A DNA stretch of 64,000 nucleotides from an uncultured Adlercreutzia sp. (GTDB taxonomy: Bacteria > Actinomycetota > Coriobacteriia > Coriobacteriales > Eggerthellaceae), in assembly GCA_902478715.1 (NCBI GenBank), contig CABSMC010000002.1, positions 1 through 64,000 on the forward strand, given 5' to 3'. The notes below the pieces were generated by a model. The model did not search any database, had not been told where the DNA came from, and saw only the letters and a list, made by a program, of their open reading frames with translations. Below are positions 16,922 through 28,206 of this stretch, piece after piece. A program made the translations under genes and the position numbers. How positions within the stretch are numbered: the stretch's first letter is position 1; every line of letters begins with the position of its first letter.

Positions 16922-17341
16922 GGGGGGCCTCCTTACCCTCGCGGCACCACAAGCGACGACGTCCGCGAACTGCAAGCTTATCAGCCGAATGCAGCTTGCG
17001 TACTCGAGCATCGCCGGATAATGCTTACCCTGCGGCTCATCCTAATGAGCCACTGCCATTTTACCACGGGCCTTTTCCGTTCCCCCGCCGCCGTCCACCT
17101 GTAGACGCGACGTTACGCGAGGCCGATTTCGACAGCAAGTCACCGATCGCACTCTCCTGCCGGAGCTCCACCAGCGCTTGCCGCCTTCAACACCTATTGG
17201 GTTAACGCTTTAACAGCAACGGACGAAACGAGGGACAATTGAGTTAAATTCGACCCCTATTTTTAACTCAATTGCGTTCCGTACCCGCCTATTCGGTTGA
17301 AAAGCGCTGGCTTGCGTACCGCTTCGCAGCGCGCCCGCCTC
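16922..17341. other. Non-coding gap with one long inverted repeat
   Basis: No convincing gene is seen. At 17236-17248 and 17262-17274 lie perfect 13-bp arms (CAATTGAGTTAAA and its complement) separated by 13 bp. The repeat sits between the stop of the UbiB-like gene and the promoter region of the stress-protein gene. It could be a terminator without a T tract or a regulator site. Confidence 0.5.
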
Positions 17342-18994
17342 CTACCGCGGTTCCTCGTTGTTGAGAAGGCGGTGGCGGGATACCAGGATGTGGAACACCG
17401 TGTAGGCGCCCAGCACGAAGGCGCCCACATAGCCGAGCACGCCGAGCAGGGGCACGCCGAGCAGCTGCGGCTGCATGGCCGTGGTGCACAGGATAGACGA
17501 GCCCAGAAACAGCCCCGCCGACAGCAGCGCCAACGATATGCGGCCCACTGAGGCGTAAGCCGTGGCGAGGATGCGCGAGGACACTTCGATATCGCCGTTC
17601 ACCTTGATCTGCCCGCGATCGAGCATCTCCAACGTGTTCGACAGCTGAGTCGGCAACTTCGCCAAGGCCTCGGCCGAAGCGGCGCTCGTCGTGGCAAGAT
17701 CGATCAGCTGCGTCGCCAAAAACTTCGGGTCGGCCTGCTGGGCGATGACGTGCTTCGACACGATCTCGATGACGCTGATATCGGGCGCCACCTGGGCAAT
17801 GACCCCCTCGATGGTCACGAACCCGCGGGCGAGCATGGTCACCGACGAGGTCATCATCATGTTCTGGCCGCGCAGCACCTCAATGACCTCGGTGAGCACG
17901 GTGCCCACGTTGATCTCCTTCATCTCGGCCGTGCTGTACTCGGCGAGCAACCGCGAGAGCGCCTCCAGCAGCGCCCCGTGATCCACCGGCCCCAGCACGT
18001 GCACGAGGCCCATCACGGCTTCCTTCAGCAGGTAAGCGTTGTCGGTGGCCACCGCCGTGAACACCTTGCCCACGAGCATCCGCTCCGACACCGTCAGCGT
18101 GCCCACCATACCCAGATCGATCCAGACCACGTCCCCGTCGCGCACAAGGATGTTGCCGGGATGCGGGTCGGCGTGGAAGAACCCGTCGTCGAGCACCTGG
18201 GTCACGTAGCTTTGGCACACGCGGCGCGCCAGCGCGTTCACGTCGACGCCCTGCTGGCGCAGCTCTTCGGTGTGAGAAATTTCCGTGCCCTGGACGAACT
18301 CCATGACGAGCACCGACTCGCACGAGTACTGCGGATAGGCCACCGGGGACGTGACCCCCTCTTCGTCGGCCAGCTCGTCGTGGAAGCGCATGAGGTTGTG
18401 CAGCTCGGAGGTGAAATCCACCTCGCTGGCCGTCGTGCGCTCGATTTCCTCGATGAAACCCTCGAGCGACAGCAGAATGTCGCGATGAGAATTGGAAGCG
18501 AACTCGCCCAAGGCCAGCAGGTGCTTCATGAGCATGATGTCCTCGGCCATAGACTCAGCCACGCCCGGGCGGCGCACCTTCACGGCCACCGTCGTGCCAT
18601 CGAGCAGCGTCGCCTTGTGCACCTGAGCGATGGAGGCCGCGCCCAAAGGCACCGGATCGATGGAGGCGAACACCTCGTGCCACGACTTCCCATACGCGCG
18701 GTCGATCTGCTCGATCACCACGTCGAAGGGCATCGGGTTCGCATCGTCACGCAGTTTCTCGAAGGCGTCGCAGTAAGCCTTGGGCAGCAGGTCGGAGCGG
18801 TTCGAGGCCAGCTGGCCGATCTTCACATAGGTGGGGCCGAGGGCCTGCAGCACCTCCACCGCCTGGGCGGGAGTCAGCCCATGCAGCACCTTGTACTGGC
18901 GCATGATGCGCACGATCTCGTTCATGCGCGCATGAGAGGTCTTGTCCTTGAGGGAAATCTCGGCAACCTTCATGAACTCTTCGAACGTGGCCAT
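17342..18994 (-). CDS. ABC1/UbiB-family atypical kinase, membrane-bound
   Basis: The 550-residue protein shows the ABC1/ADCK/UbiB hallmarks: the KxGQ motif (VKIGQLASNRSDLLP), the alanine-rich nucleotide loop GAASIAQVHKA, the catalytic loop HADPHPGNILV and the metal motif WIDLGMVG. Two membrane segments end the protein (about 490-540). In other bacteria the family supports ubiquinone or isoprenoid-lipid metabolism. Here it may act on menaquinone or membrane lipids (inference). AAAGGAGG precedes the ATG. Confidence 0.88.
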   Translation of the reverse strand: MATFEEFMKVAEISLKDKTSHARMNEIVRIMRQYKVLHGLTPAQAVEVLQALGPTYVKIGQLASNRSDLLPKAYCDAFEKLRDDANPMPFDVVIEQIDRAYGKSWHEVFASIDPVPLGAASIAQVHKATLLDGTTVAVKVRRPGVAESMAEDIMLMKHLLALGEFASNSHRDILLSLEGFIEEIERTTASEVDFTSELHNLMRFHDELADEEGVTSPVAYPQYSCESVLVMEFVQGTEISHTEELRQQGVDVNALARRVCQSYVTQVLDDGFFHADPHPGNILVRDGDVVWIDLGMVGTLTVSERMLVGKVFTAVATDNAYLLKEAVMGLVHVLGPVDHGALLEALSRLLAEYSTAEMKEINVGTVLTEVIEVLRGQNMMMTSSVTMLARGFVTIEGVIAQVAPDISVIEIVSKHVIAQQADPKFLATQLIDLATTSAASAEALAKLPTQLSNTLEMLDRGQIKVNGDIEVSSRILATAYASVGRISLALLSAGLFLGSSILCTTAMQPQLLGVPLLGVLGYVGAFVLGAYTVFHILVSRHRLLNNEEPR

Positions 18995-19095
18995 GGGCGC
19001 TCCTCCTTTCTGGAAAGCCCATGGTACCGTGCGAAATGAGAAGCAATCCCCTCATCAATTCACCTGGCATCAAGCTGTTTCCCGTAAAAATGCGA

Positions 19096-19258
19096 AAAGC
19101 AGGAGGCTCATGGGTAATCAGGATTCCATGAGCCATCTGCTTTCTCGGGAAAGGCAATTTGCGAAGGTGGGCCCGCCATGATTGGCGAGCCCACCTGGCA
19201 GGCGCCCGGTAGTAGAAGAGGCGCCCGATCAAGCGGCCCCAGGGTGTGGAAGGGCCGC
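19096..19258 (-). terminator. Cluster of four stem-loops after the giant surface-protein gene
   Basis: Four hairpins follow each other. 19233-19258 has GCGGCCC/GGGCCGC and 19201-19225 has GGCGCC twice. 19165-19196 has AGGTGGGC/GCCCACCT with an inner CGCCA/TGGCG. 19096-19143 has AAAGCAG and GGCTCATGG paired with their complements. On the minus strand the last is followed by TTTTCGCATTTTT and is a good rho-independent terminator for the gene ending at 19277. The others may protect the transcript end. Confidence 0.55.
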
Positions 19259-19276
19259 CATGATCATCGATATGCG

Positions 19277-22200
19277 CTAGCGTGCGTGCTTGCCCGCCTT
19301 CGCGCGGCGCGTGCGCCGTCCGGCGCCCATCGCCACAACAAGGCTCGCCATCGCCAGCAGCGCCATAGTCGCCATCAGCGGCATGAGCTGATCGCCGGTT
19401 TGCGAAAGACGCGTCTTGTCGCCGTCAGACTTACCGCCCTTGTCGTCAGAGCTGCTCTTGTCACCGGCGCCAGCCTTGTCGTCGTCCTTCTTCTCCTGAT
19501 CCTTGAGCCACTGAGCGTGATCAGGGTGTCCCTCGTCCTCAGGGCCGTAGGAGCCGTTGCCGTCGGTGTCGATATTCTTATCCGGAATACCGTCGCCATC
19601 GGTGTCGATGTTGATATCGGGCTTGCCGTCGCCGTCGGTGTCGACATTCACATCGGGCTTCGGCGCCGGATCGGCCTTCGGATCAACCGGATCGGGAACG
19701 CCATCCTTGTCCTTGTCGACGATGTTCAGGTCGGGCTTGCCGTCGCCGTCGGTGTCCACATTCAGGTCGGGCTTGCCGTCGCCGTCGGTGTCGATGTTCA
19801 CGTTGGGCTTCGGCGCCGGATCGGCCTTCGGATCCACCGGGTCGGGCTTGCCATCCAGGTCGACGTCGACAATGTTCGTATCCGGAATCCCATCGTCATC
19901 ATTGTCGATGTTCACGTCCGGCTTACCGTCGCCGTCGGTGTCCACGTTGGTCGTCGGCGTCTTCGGGGAATCGGGATCCTTCGGGTCAACCGGGTCGGGC
20001 TTGCCGTCGCCGTCGGTGTCGACGATATCGACGTCGGGCTTGCCGTCGCCGTCGGTGTCCTTGTTCACATCGGGCTCACCATCGCCGTCAGTATCCACAT
20101 CGGTATCGGGAATGCCGTCGCCGTCATTGTCCTTGTTGATGTCCGGATCGCCATCGCCGTCGGTATCGATGTTGATGTCGGGCGTACCGTCGCCGTCGGT
20201 GTCGACGTTGTTGTCGGGCTCACCATCATTGTCGGTGTCTTCATTCAACAGGATGGTTGTAACCGTAACATTATGGTCAGCGTTGATATCGTTGAAGCCC
20301 TTCGAACCCGTCGAGCGATCGGAAACTTTGTCGCCCTCGTAATTGAAGGCATCGTCGCTCTCCTCGGCATCATTACCGTCTACGTTGACATTGATAATGT
20401 AGGGCTTGTTGAGCACCTTGGTCGTAGTATCGTCGGTTCCCTCGGTGCCATCGCCCTCGGCAAGTGCCACAGGTTCGGCATCCTCCACGATGCTCCACGT
20501 AACCTCATGGTTCGCGCCAGCCTTGAAGGACTTCGTCGGCGTAATTTCCAAGTGACCGTATCCTCGCACGTTGGTCGTCACCGTGTAACGCGGCTCAAAT
20601 CCACTGGGCTCCAGGGGTGCCGAAGCCGTGGGCTCCAGCACAACGGTAATCACTCGGTTGCCCGTGATGTTGGAGACGGTGTAGGTCGTACCAGAGGTCT
20701 TCTGACCATCAACGCTCGTCACCTTGTAGCCATCGAGGGCTTCCCAGCTCAAGTTAGCAGAACCGCCGTCGGCCACAAAGCCCTCGCCGTCAGTCTTCGG
20801 AGCCTTGGCGATCTCGTTGCCGTCGGCATCCACGAACTTCACCGTCACCTTGTGCAACTTGTCATCCTGGCGATCGGACACCGACTTCTTCGTATCGTTA
20901 TCGTCGGCCTCTACGGGCACGAAGTGCACAACCACCATTTGATCCTCGGTGATGTTGGTGATATTGACTGAGAAGTTGTTGCCGCTCTTCGAGGGCTCGG
21001 TGAATACATTGGCCGTGGCATCGGCACCATTGGTACCAGCTGCATAGGCCTCTTCCACAAACAAGCTGGCCAAGCTGAAGCTTTCGGCAGACTGAGCCGC
21101 AGGCTCATCGTCAAACTCGACTACCACGTCGGGCTCAGGCTCAGGCGCTGGCTCGGGCTCGGGCTCGGGAGCAGGCTCGGACGCGCCGGTGTCTTCCGCG
21201 CTCGCGGAAGAGTCGGGGTCTGTCGCAGTGCTGCCATCGCCTTCGGCGGTCGAACCCTCATCCGCCGGATCGACGCCAACAGCATCCTTAGTCGTATCCA
21301 CCGCGTTCTGGGCATTGTCGGCAACACCTGCCGCCACAGCCTTGTCGGCACCGGTAACAACCTGCGCCTCATCGGCTTCGAGGGCAAGGGCAGCGGTCTC
21401 GGCCTCAACCTCGGCCGTCGCCGGAGCTGCTACCTTGCCGACGATCTTCTCGGTGACCGTGCCGCTCTTGTCGATGATGTAGGTGAACATCGTCTCCGCC
21501 GAGCCGGGTTCCGCGCTCTCGATGGCCCGCTTATCGGTCACCTCGATAGCGCCGACTCGATAACCGCTCTTGGGTTTTGCCACGATATTGTTGTAGTTGC
21601 CGTACAGGCCCACCGTACGTGACTGGGCAATGGTGCCGCCGTCAGTGGCGGCAACAGGCGTCGTTGCCGTCGGGTTGGAGGTAACCACCAACGTCTCCAC
21701 CTTGTTGACCACCGGCTTGACGTACACCTTGACGTCGGCATCTTCCTTAAGCGTCACCTTGACTTCGGAATTGGTCTTATCGACCACCGCGTTCTTGTCG
21801 CCGGCGACCTCGACCTTATCCACCTCGTAGTACGTATAGTCCTCAGCGTCGTACTGATCGGAATTCTCAACCTTGTAGGTAACCGTGTGAGTCTGATCCT
21901 CGTCGGTCTTCTTGGCCACGAAACCGCCGTCGATCTCGCCAGCACCGCCGATGATCTGGGTGGTCACCTTGACCCATTCCTCAGGATCGGAGAAGTCCGG
22001 CACCACGTAGCCCTCGGGAGGGCTGGTCGGATCGGTCGGTGTCGGGTCGGTGCCCGGCTCATCGCCGCCCTCGTCGGCCAGCTCGTAGAAGTACACGTCT
22101 ACCACGTGGTTGGCGTTCTTGCCAAGCCCGTAAGACGAGGCATCCTTTACTTCTTTCGCCTTGCCGGCCGTATCGAGACCGCCTCGAACAGTCTTGCCGT

Positions 22201-25200
22201 CAATCTTGATCTCGTAAATCTTGTACTGCGAATCGGCCTTGTTCCACGTAAACTGCCAATCCCGATTCCGTTCCTCATCGTTTAGATAACTCTTATTGTA
22301 AGGGATGGTCTTACTGGCGGTAGTTTGGTACTTGTCATCTCCGCCGTAACGATTAACCGTGATGGTGTAGTAGCCGTCGGTTTCCTGGCCGCCCACCGTG
22401 GGCATCACACTGCTGGCCACGTACACGGCAACCTTATGATCAGCCGCAAGGCCCTTGAAGCTGAAGCTGTTCCCAGTAACGTCAACTGCCTGGCCATCAA
22501 CTTCGACCTTCGTCACGCGGCACTTGCCGCACACATCCCACGAAATGGTGGCATCGTCGCCCGCCGTCACCGTCTTGGTAGGATCGATAGAGCAGTCACC
22601 CGCGCGGTCGCCGCCGTTGCAGCCGTGAATCTCGGTCGTCACGGTGTAAGCCTTGCGGGGCACATCGGGCTTGGGAGTAGGCGTGGGCGTCGGGTCATCA
22701 GGGTCCGTCGGGGTAACGGCATCCTTGGTGAACTCAACCACGACGTTCACGTTGGCCGTCAGGGGGCTCTCCACCTTGTAGGAGCCTTGCGAAATCAGGT
22801 CGTCGCGCACCACGCCATCGACCATCACCTTGGAGACATGGCTGCCATTTGCCGCCTGCCACGTCACCGTCGGCTGCGTGCCCTCCTTCTGCTTCAGCGC
22901 CGGCGAAACCGTGCCCGTTCCAGAACCCTGAGAAGTCACATTCACGTTCAGGTAGCGGTCGTAGTACAGACTCAGCTCCAGCACGGGACTGCCGGTAACC
23001 GTACCTTCAAGCACGTTGTTCGCGCTATCCGGATTGAACCAATAGGCCGCACCCTCGTTGGTGATCTCCGCCTTCTTGTCCACTTCGGCTACCGAAACCG
23101 TCTGCTCGGTCGTTCCTGTATACGTCTTGGTAAGGGAGGTCACTGGGCGATACACCACGTTGCCCTGGGCGTCCTTCGTACCCGTGTTGTACAGGTAACG
23201 CACCGTATAGTTGGTATCATTGCGCGGCGTCCATTTGGCCATAAAGGTATGGTTCGTCTTCTGGAGCACATTGCCCTTGCCGTCGGTCGGCGTATCGGCC
23301 AACGTGTATTCGCCCGTCTCCTCATTCGTGACGGTCTTCAAGTACCAACCTGCAAAATCGTAACCCGTACGCGAGGGCGTGGGGAATTGAGTAAGAGAGG
23401 TCGTCGGATAAGCGGTCGTTGTGGAAGTCGGGTAAGCGATGTCGTTCACGCGACTACCACCAGCGGAATCAAAGGACACGATGAACTTGTTCGTGTCATA
23501 CTTCCACATAGCGTACAGCGTCAAATCGTGCGAGGGCATCGCGGGAGCCGCACCGGCCGTAGCCGACGAGCCCGAAGGCACCTTGATGGCATTGGCGTAA
23601 TTGTCCATGGGGTTCTTGGTGGTCGACCATCCCTGGAAGATGTAACCGGGCTTGGTGGGAACACCACGTCCGGTAACCGGGATGTTCAACGTTCCAACGT
23701 TAGTTCCGAAGGCAACATCGGCGATCTCCCGAACATTGCCCAGTGCGCCGCCGTTGGCATCGAAGCGCACCTTGTAGTTGCCCACTTCCCACTGAGCAAC
23801 CAAATAGTAATTGCGCTTGACAACGTTGGCGTCATCGTTGGGGTTGCCATCGGGGTTCTTCAGAACAAGCGTCGCCGATTGGTCAGCAGGATCAATCAAC
23901 TGGGACGGCGACGCCGAAGTAGTACCGGCATCTTTGTTCACCAGTTGGGCCGAAGCCGTATCGGAGTCAGCCTTCACCAGCTTCCAACCCGTGAAGCTGT
24001 AACCCTCGCGGGAAACCTGGATGTTCTGATCCTCGATCTTGGTCTGGATGCTGTTGCCCGAAACAACCTGACGTGTTGTGGAGTTCACCTGACCGCCCGT
24101 CGAGCCTTCAATGGAGCCGCCGTTAGCAAGATAGATAAGGTTGGCATATGCCTTGGAATAGCTCGGACGAATGACAATCGTGTGGTCGTCGGGAACGGGA
24201 ACGTCGGTGCCGGGGTTAACCGGATCGCCACCATCACCCGTCACCCAACCAGAGAACTTGTCGTCGGGATCCTCCGGATCATCGAGGTCGCCCTCATCAG
24301 GAAGCACAATAATGGGCTTTTCGCCAATAACGATGTAGTCGTCAATAGGATTGCCGTCGGGATCTTGCACCACAACGCGCGTCGGCTGGAACACCGCCTT
24401 TTTACCCACATTGCCGCATTCGTCGCGCACCCACACAACAACCGGCTCCACGTCTACCAGATCATAGTCGAAAGAGTACTCGTGGACGGGAGCGCCGATG
24501 ATCTCCCAGTCGTCTTCAGTCGGCGTCGCGTTCACGTCGTTGGTCACCCAATAAGCCGCTACGCCGGAGCCGCGGTTATCCTCGATGAACGTGATGCCGT
24601 CATCGTCGATGCCCATGCCGGTGTCGGTCAGCGTGATAGTGGCCACGTTTTTGGCAGTATTGGCGCCCTCGATATAGGGCTCCTTCTCATCGAGGAAGAC
24701 CGTGAGGAAGGTTTGCGATGCCTTGGATTCGTTGCCCTTCTGATCTTTGACAGTCAGTTCGAAAATCCATTTTCCCGACGTACTCTTGTTGGTAAAGCTA
24801 TACGGGGTAATGGCCTTGGGATCGGTTTGCCAGCCACTGTCATAAACCGTCTTGTTCTCCGGGTCGTAAATCTTACCACGCCACTGAGCAATAGAGCCAT
24901 CTGCGCCAGCAAGGGTTCCGGGCTTCGACTGATCCACAAAGTAGACCGGAACGCTCTGTCCATCAGCAAGATGCTTCTGGTGCACCGTCATCAACTGATT
25001 GCCCGTCTCGTTGTTAATGAGGTAGAAGTTCGCCAGCGGCAGCTCAGACTGAATAGGTGCCTGGTTGAACTTCTTACCTTCGACGTGGTTTTTGTAAATG
25101 TACTGGGCCATCTGGGTAACATAGTCATCTTCCATGGCGATAAGGCCATTGTCAGCACCCAGACCCTGATGGGTGACGTTGCCCGCATTGTCTTTGATGG

Positions 25201-26502
25201 TGTCAGTAACGATGTTGCCGTCTTGAGCGTTCGAGATATAGAAGATCTCGTTCTCGTTCATGCGGTTGATGCCGTCCTGATAGGAAGGGCTTTCCTCATC
25301 GGGAATATTGGGGTCGTTAGAGCTGCCCACCAGATTGATGAAGTACTTCTGCTCGGCACCTTGGTAATACTGAGTAGTCTTCAGGGCATCGAAAGCAGAA
25401 GCCTCGTAGCTCATTTCAAGATCGGTATACACAATAGCCGAGAAGGCGCTGCAGCCGTGGGATGAGTAGCCAACCCACGGGCCGAAGCCGTTAAGTGTCT
25501 CGCCACTGTAGAATTGCGGGAGCGACACGTTCCGAAGTGCGGTATGAAGTTCAGACAAATTGCCGGAAGCATCATAAGACTGCGTCTGCACCGTCACCGA
25601 ATCTTGCTTCAGTTCTACCGTAAGGCGAAGCTTCTTTTGTGCCCCCAAGCTTACGCTTGCGGCTGAATTTGCTACATTACTTCCACCCGTGAAAGCGTCG
25701 GTTAGAGAGTCAGCCGCCACGCCGTTGATCTTCTTAATCACCATATTGCCAGTGCCGCCGGCAGCATCGGATGCCGAGAAATACAGGAGGTACCCGTACA
25801 CCTTGCCGCCAATGAGAGCGGTGTTCATGAAGAAGCCGAAACCAGTCAGAGTATGCGTGTTGATGACATTGGCATCAATGTTGAAGCTGAACGAGCGAGT
25901 CGAGCTGCTTGTGGCTGGGTAAATCATCCAGTCGGAATAGGCTGGGTTACCGTAGCCCGCAAAAGCCATGTTGGTCGAGTTGTTCTCGCCAGACTGATAC
26001 ACATAAACGTGATTGTTGAACGTAAGACACGAGGTGTTGGTGAATTTGTTCGTCGTCTTGTTAACGTAGTCTGCGATATTGTAATTACCCACCGTCATCG
26101 AGGAAGCACTCGCTTGGCGGAATGGCTGCTTGAGCTTTTGGTCTGCCGAAAGGTTAAGCGCATTGTATGATGCCTGATCTTTGTAATGGCTGTACACATA
26201 CCAACCATCAAGATTGCTCGTGTCGATAGACACAGCCGTGTTGGTAATACGGAAGGCCGAAGGATCCATGCCTTGGTCGATGAGCTTCTGCGTAAGCTCT
26301 TCCTTAAAGTCCAGGAACGTTCCCGGATAGTCGGAGGGCACGCTTACCGCGATGTCCACCTTCGGGGTGGGGTTGGCGCCGACGTCGACGGCGTGAGCCT
26401 GGCTAGCGCCAAGCGTCAGAGAGGAGAACCCCCCCCCAGGACAAGAAGCACGCTTAGGAAACAAGCGAGAACGCCCTTGCCCTTTCTTTTCGCAATGTGC
26501 AT
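19277..26502 (-). CDS. Giant repeat-rich surface protein, out of frame at a G9 tract in the signal peptide
   Basis: The natural start is the ATG at 26502. It begins a clear signal peptide (MHIAKRKGKG, hydrophobic core, AHA cleavage site near residue 38), but nine G at 26429-26437 shift it into an early TGA; ten (or seven) G would restore a protein of about 2400 residues. After the switch the order is: a lectin-like N-domain (about 40-380), Ig-like segments with DTGMGIDDDG, three Listeria-Bacteroides (InlB B) repeats with FDANGG...GYxFxGW, several TVTT-type beta domains, and a Pro/Glu/Ala spacer. Then come 16 DTDGDGxPD calcium-binding repeats, a sorting signal LSQTGD, a membrane helix and a basic tail. 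The only uninterrupted frame begins at a TTG (26515) and lacks a signal peptide. It is a likely adhesin. The frame break could be phase variation or a sequencing error. Confidence 0.85.
26429..26437 (-). repeat. Nine-base G tract inside the signal peptide of the giant surface protein
   Basis: C9 on the plus strand (G9 in coding sense) falls in the hydrophobic core of the signal peptide. With nine G the ATG frame stops at TGA a few codons later. A change to ten or seven joins signal peptide and mature protein in frame. Confidence 0.8.
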
Positions 26503-26655
26503 TTTCTACCACCAATCCTCAAGACTGTTGATACACGACTGACCGACTAATAATTCGCCTTTTATTTCAAAATGTCAACAGAATGGCTTATGAATGGCAA
26601 CTTTTGATAGGGCATCGTGTCAACATGACAGGGTATCGACAGCCGAAAAAGCAGA
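26503..26655. other. AT-rich upstream region of the giant surface-protein gene
   Basis: This gap holds the presumed promoter of the surface-protein gene. GTCAACA-type words recur (26573, 26620), but I cannot define -35 and -10 elements with confidence. No gene is seen. Confidence 0.35.
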
Positions 26656-26817
26656 TTAAGCGCCCAGTGCACGCAGAGGAATGACGTAGATTCCCTCTTC
26701 AGCTTGGTAAGCGTACTCGCCCGTACCCGTCAGAACCGCCGCGAATTCGGGCGGTCGGGTGCGAGCATGGGGGTTGCGCATCACCTTCTCGCGCACGCGC
26801 TTCACCGGGCGTTTCTG
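26656..26817 (-). pseudogene. C-terminal remnant of a second DUF4143-type ATPase
   Basis: The minus-strand frame, ending in TAA at 26656-26658, encodes about 54 residues closing with EEGIYVIPLRALGA. Preceding residues include RNPHARTRPPEF and VLTGTGEYAY. The intact ATPase next door ends with the same architecture (VVGVGG, then DDGVQVATLDTLGI). No start codon, Walker motifs or nuclease-like motif remain. The fragment therefore looks like the tail of a paralogue whose body was deleted. It still lies behind its own pair of 23-bp-spaced repeats (26823-26861). Confidence 0.6.
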
Positions 26818-26822
26818 GCAGC

Positions 26823-26861
26823 CACTTTGTAAAATCCGAAGATCTCACTTTGCATTTTCCG
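26823..26861 (-). repeat. Two direct repeats with 23-bp period before the ATPase remnant
   Basis: On the minus strand CGGAAAATGCAAAGTG (26846-26861) and CGGATTTTACAAAGTG (26823-26838) are 23 bp apart. The period equals that of the repeats upstream of the intact DUF4143 ATPase at 28207-28298. They are probably operator sites of the lost gene. Confidence 0.6.
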
Positions 26862-26884
26862 GATTTTGCTTCGAGCGGGACGCG

Positions 26885-28189
26885 TCAAATACCCAGGGTG
26901 TCCAGCGTGGCAACCTGCACGCCATCATCACGCTTGGTCGCTATACCACCCACACCTACAACAACAAGCAAGGCACTGGGGGACCGATAGCCTGCGCGTT
27001 CCAGTTTGTCTTTCACGGCAAGAAGGTTCTTTGCGGCCGCATCCACCTGGGAGGCACCAAGCTTGATTTCAACGGGCACCCAGGAGCCATCGGCCGCTTC
27101 CAGAACGAGATCCGCCTCGAGGTCTTTATCGTCGTGGTAGTGCCTGACCTGGGTCCCCATTGCTCCAGCATAGGCAATGAGGTCGTGAGCCACTAGCGAC
27201 TCGAACAGAAAGCCGAGCGTCTCAAGATCCTGGATCAGGGCCTCAACGGACACCCCCAGCGAGGCGGCTGCCAGGGACGGGTCAGCGAGGTGCCTTTTGA
27301 CGGCCGATCTAATACGGACGGATGACCGTACGGAAGGTGCCCAGGGAAGAATGTCTTGAACAAAGTAGAGGCGCCGCAGGGCGTCCAGATACTCGTTGAG
27401 CGTGGGCGCCGTCAGCGCCTCCTCTGTAGCCCCAGGATCCCTTGCGTCCCTCATTAGTGTTTTGTTGCTCGCCAGCGTGGACTCATTGCGCGCAAGGGAG
27501 GCAATGAGCTTCCTTACCTTGTCCTTGTCGCGCTCGACGCCATCAACCTCGTGAATGTCTTCCTCGATGACGGCCTGAAGGTAGCCTCTCGCAATACGCG
27601 CGGCCGCATCCGGAGGCAAGTCAATCGCGGCGGGCCAACCACCTTTGACAACGAGCGAGGCCACATCCTTCAGCGACAGCCCCGAAACCCCCTTCCCGAC
27701 CTCCCCCTTGAAAAGGCCGCGAACCGACACAGCGCCCGAGGATCGCCCCATCTCCTGCTGAGTCATGGTGCCCATGGGAATGCGCGCCATACGACCAGCG
27801 CCGCTGTGTTTCGGCTGCTCCTTACCGGACGTCTTGCGCTTTTTCGGCGAAGAGGAGCCCGTCAGTATGAACTGGCCGCGATCGGGTGCCTTGTCGCACT
27901 CGTAGCGGACGGCGTCCCAGAGCTTCGGGACGTCCTGCCACTCGTCAATCAGACGCGGCCGCGGCCCTTCGAGAGCCAGCGCCGGGTCGAGCTCCGCAAT
28001 GCGACGGGCTTGAAAATCATTATGGGGATCGGCCATGCTCGTTTCCGAAAGAGCATGACTTTTCGCGGTCGTGGTCTTGCCGCACCACTTGGGGCCCTCG
28101 ATGACAACAGCACCGAAAACCTTCATGAGCTCACTGATCTCCTCATCTGCAATGCGAGGAATATAGTTGGCTATTTCCAAAGTTTTCAC
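26885..28189 (-). CDS. AAA_14/DUF4143 ATPase
   Basis: The 434-residue protein has Walker A GPKWCGKTTTA near residue 32, Walker B RLIDEWQ, and FILTGSSSP as sensor 1. A winged-helix middle follows. The C-terminal DUF4143 domain contains EADLVLEAADGSWVPVEIKLG, a restriction-nuclease-like D...ExK arrangement. The start is GTG with GGAGG upstream. Such ATPases are abundant in gut bacteria; their function is poorly known and may be mobile or defensive. Four 23-bp repeats lie just upstream, and a paralogue remnant lies just downstream. Inserts such as the SPKKRKTSGKEQPKHSG loop are basic and may contact nucleic acid. Confidence 0.85.
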   Translation of the reverse strand: MKTLEIANYIPRIADEEISELMKVFGAVVIEGPKWCGKTTTAKSHALSETSMADPHNDFQARRIAELDPALALEGPRPRLIDEWQDVPKLWDAVRYECDKAPDRGQFILTGSSSPKKRKTSGKEQPKHSGAGRMARIPMGTMTQQEMGRSSGAVSVRGLFKGEVGKGVSGLSLKDVASLVVKGGWPAAIDLPPDAAARIARGYLQAVIEEDIHEVDGVERDKDKVRKLIASLARNESTLASNKTLMRDARDPGATEEALTAPTLNEYLDALRRLYFVQDILPWAPSVRSSVRIRSAVKRHLADPSLAAASLGVSVEALIQDLETLGFLFESLVAHDLIAYAGAMGTQVRHYHDDKDLEADLVLEAADGSWVPVEIKLGASQVDAAAKNLLAVKDKLERAGYRSPSALLVVVGVGGIATKRDDGVQVATLDTLGI

Positions 28190-28206
28190 GATGCCTCCGA
28201 TCAGGC

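Noticed and set aside
19178..20971. 597-codon plus-strand frame over the calcium-binding repeats
   Set aside because: It is the complement of the DTDGDG repeats and reads as a regular Val/Gly/Asp pattern with no domain.
22325..25465. 1,046-codon open frame antisense to the giant surface-protein gene
   Set aside because: It mirrors the codon bias of the real gene, has no ribosome site or recognisable domain, and lies wholly inside well-supported coding sequence.
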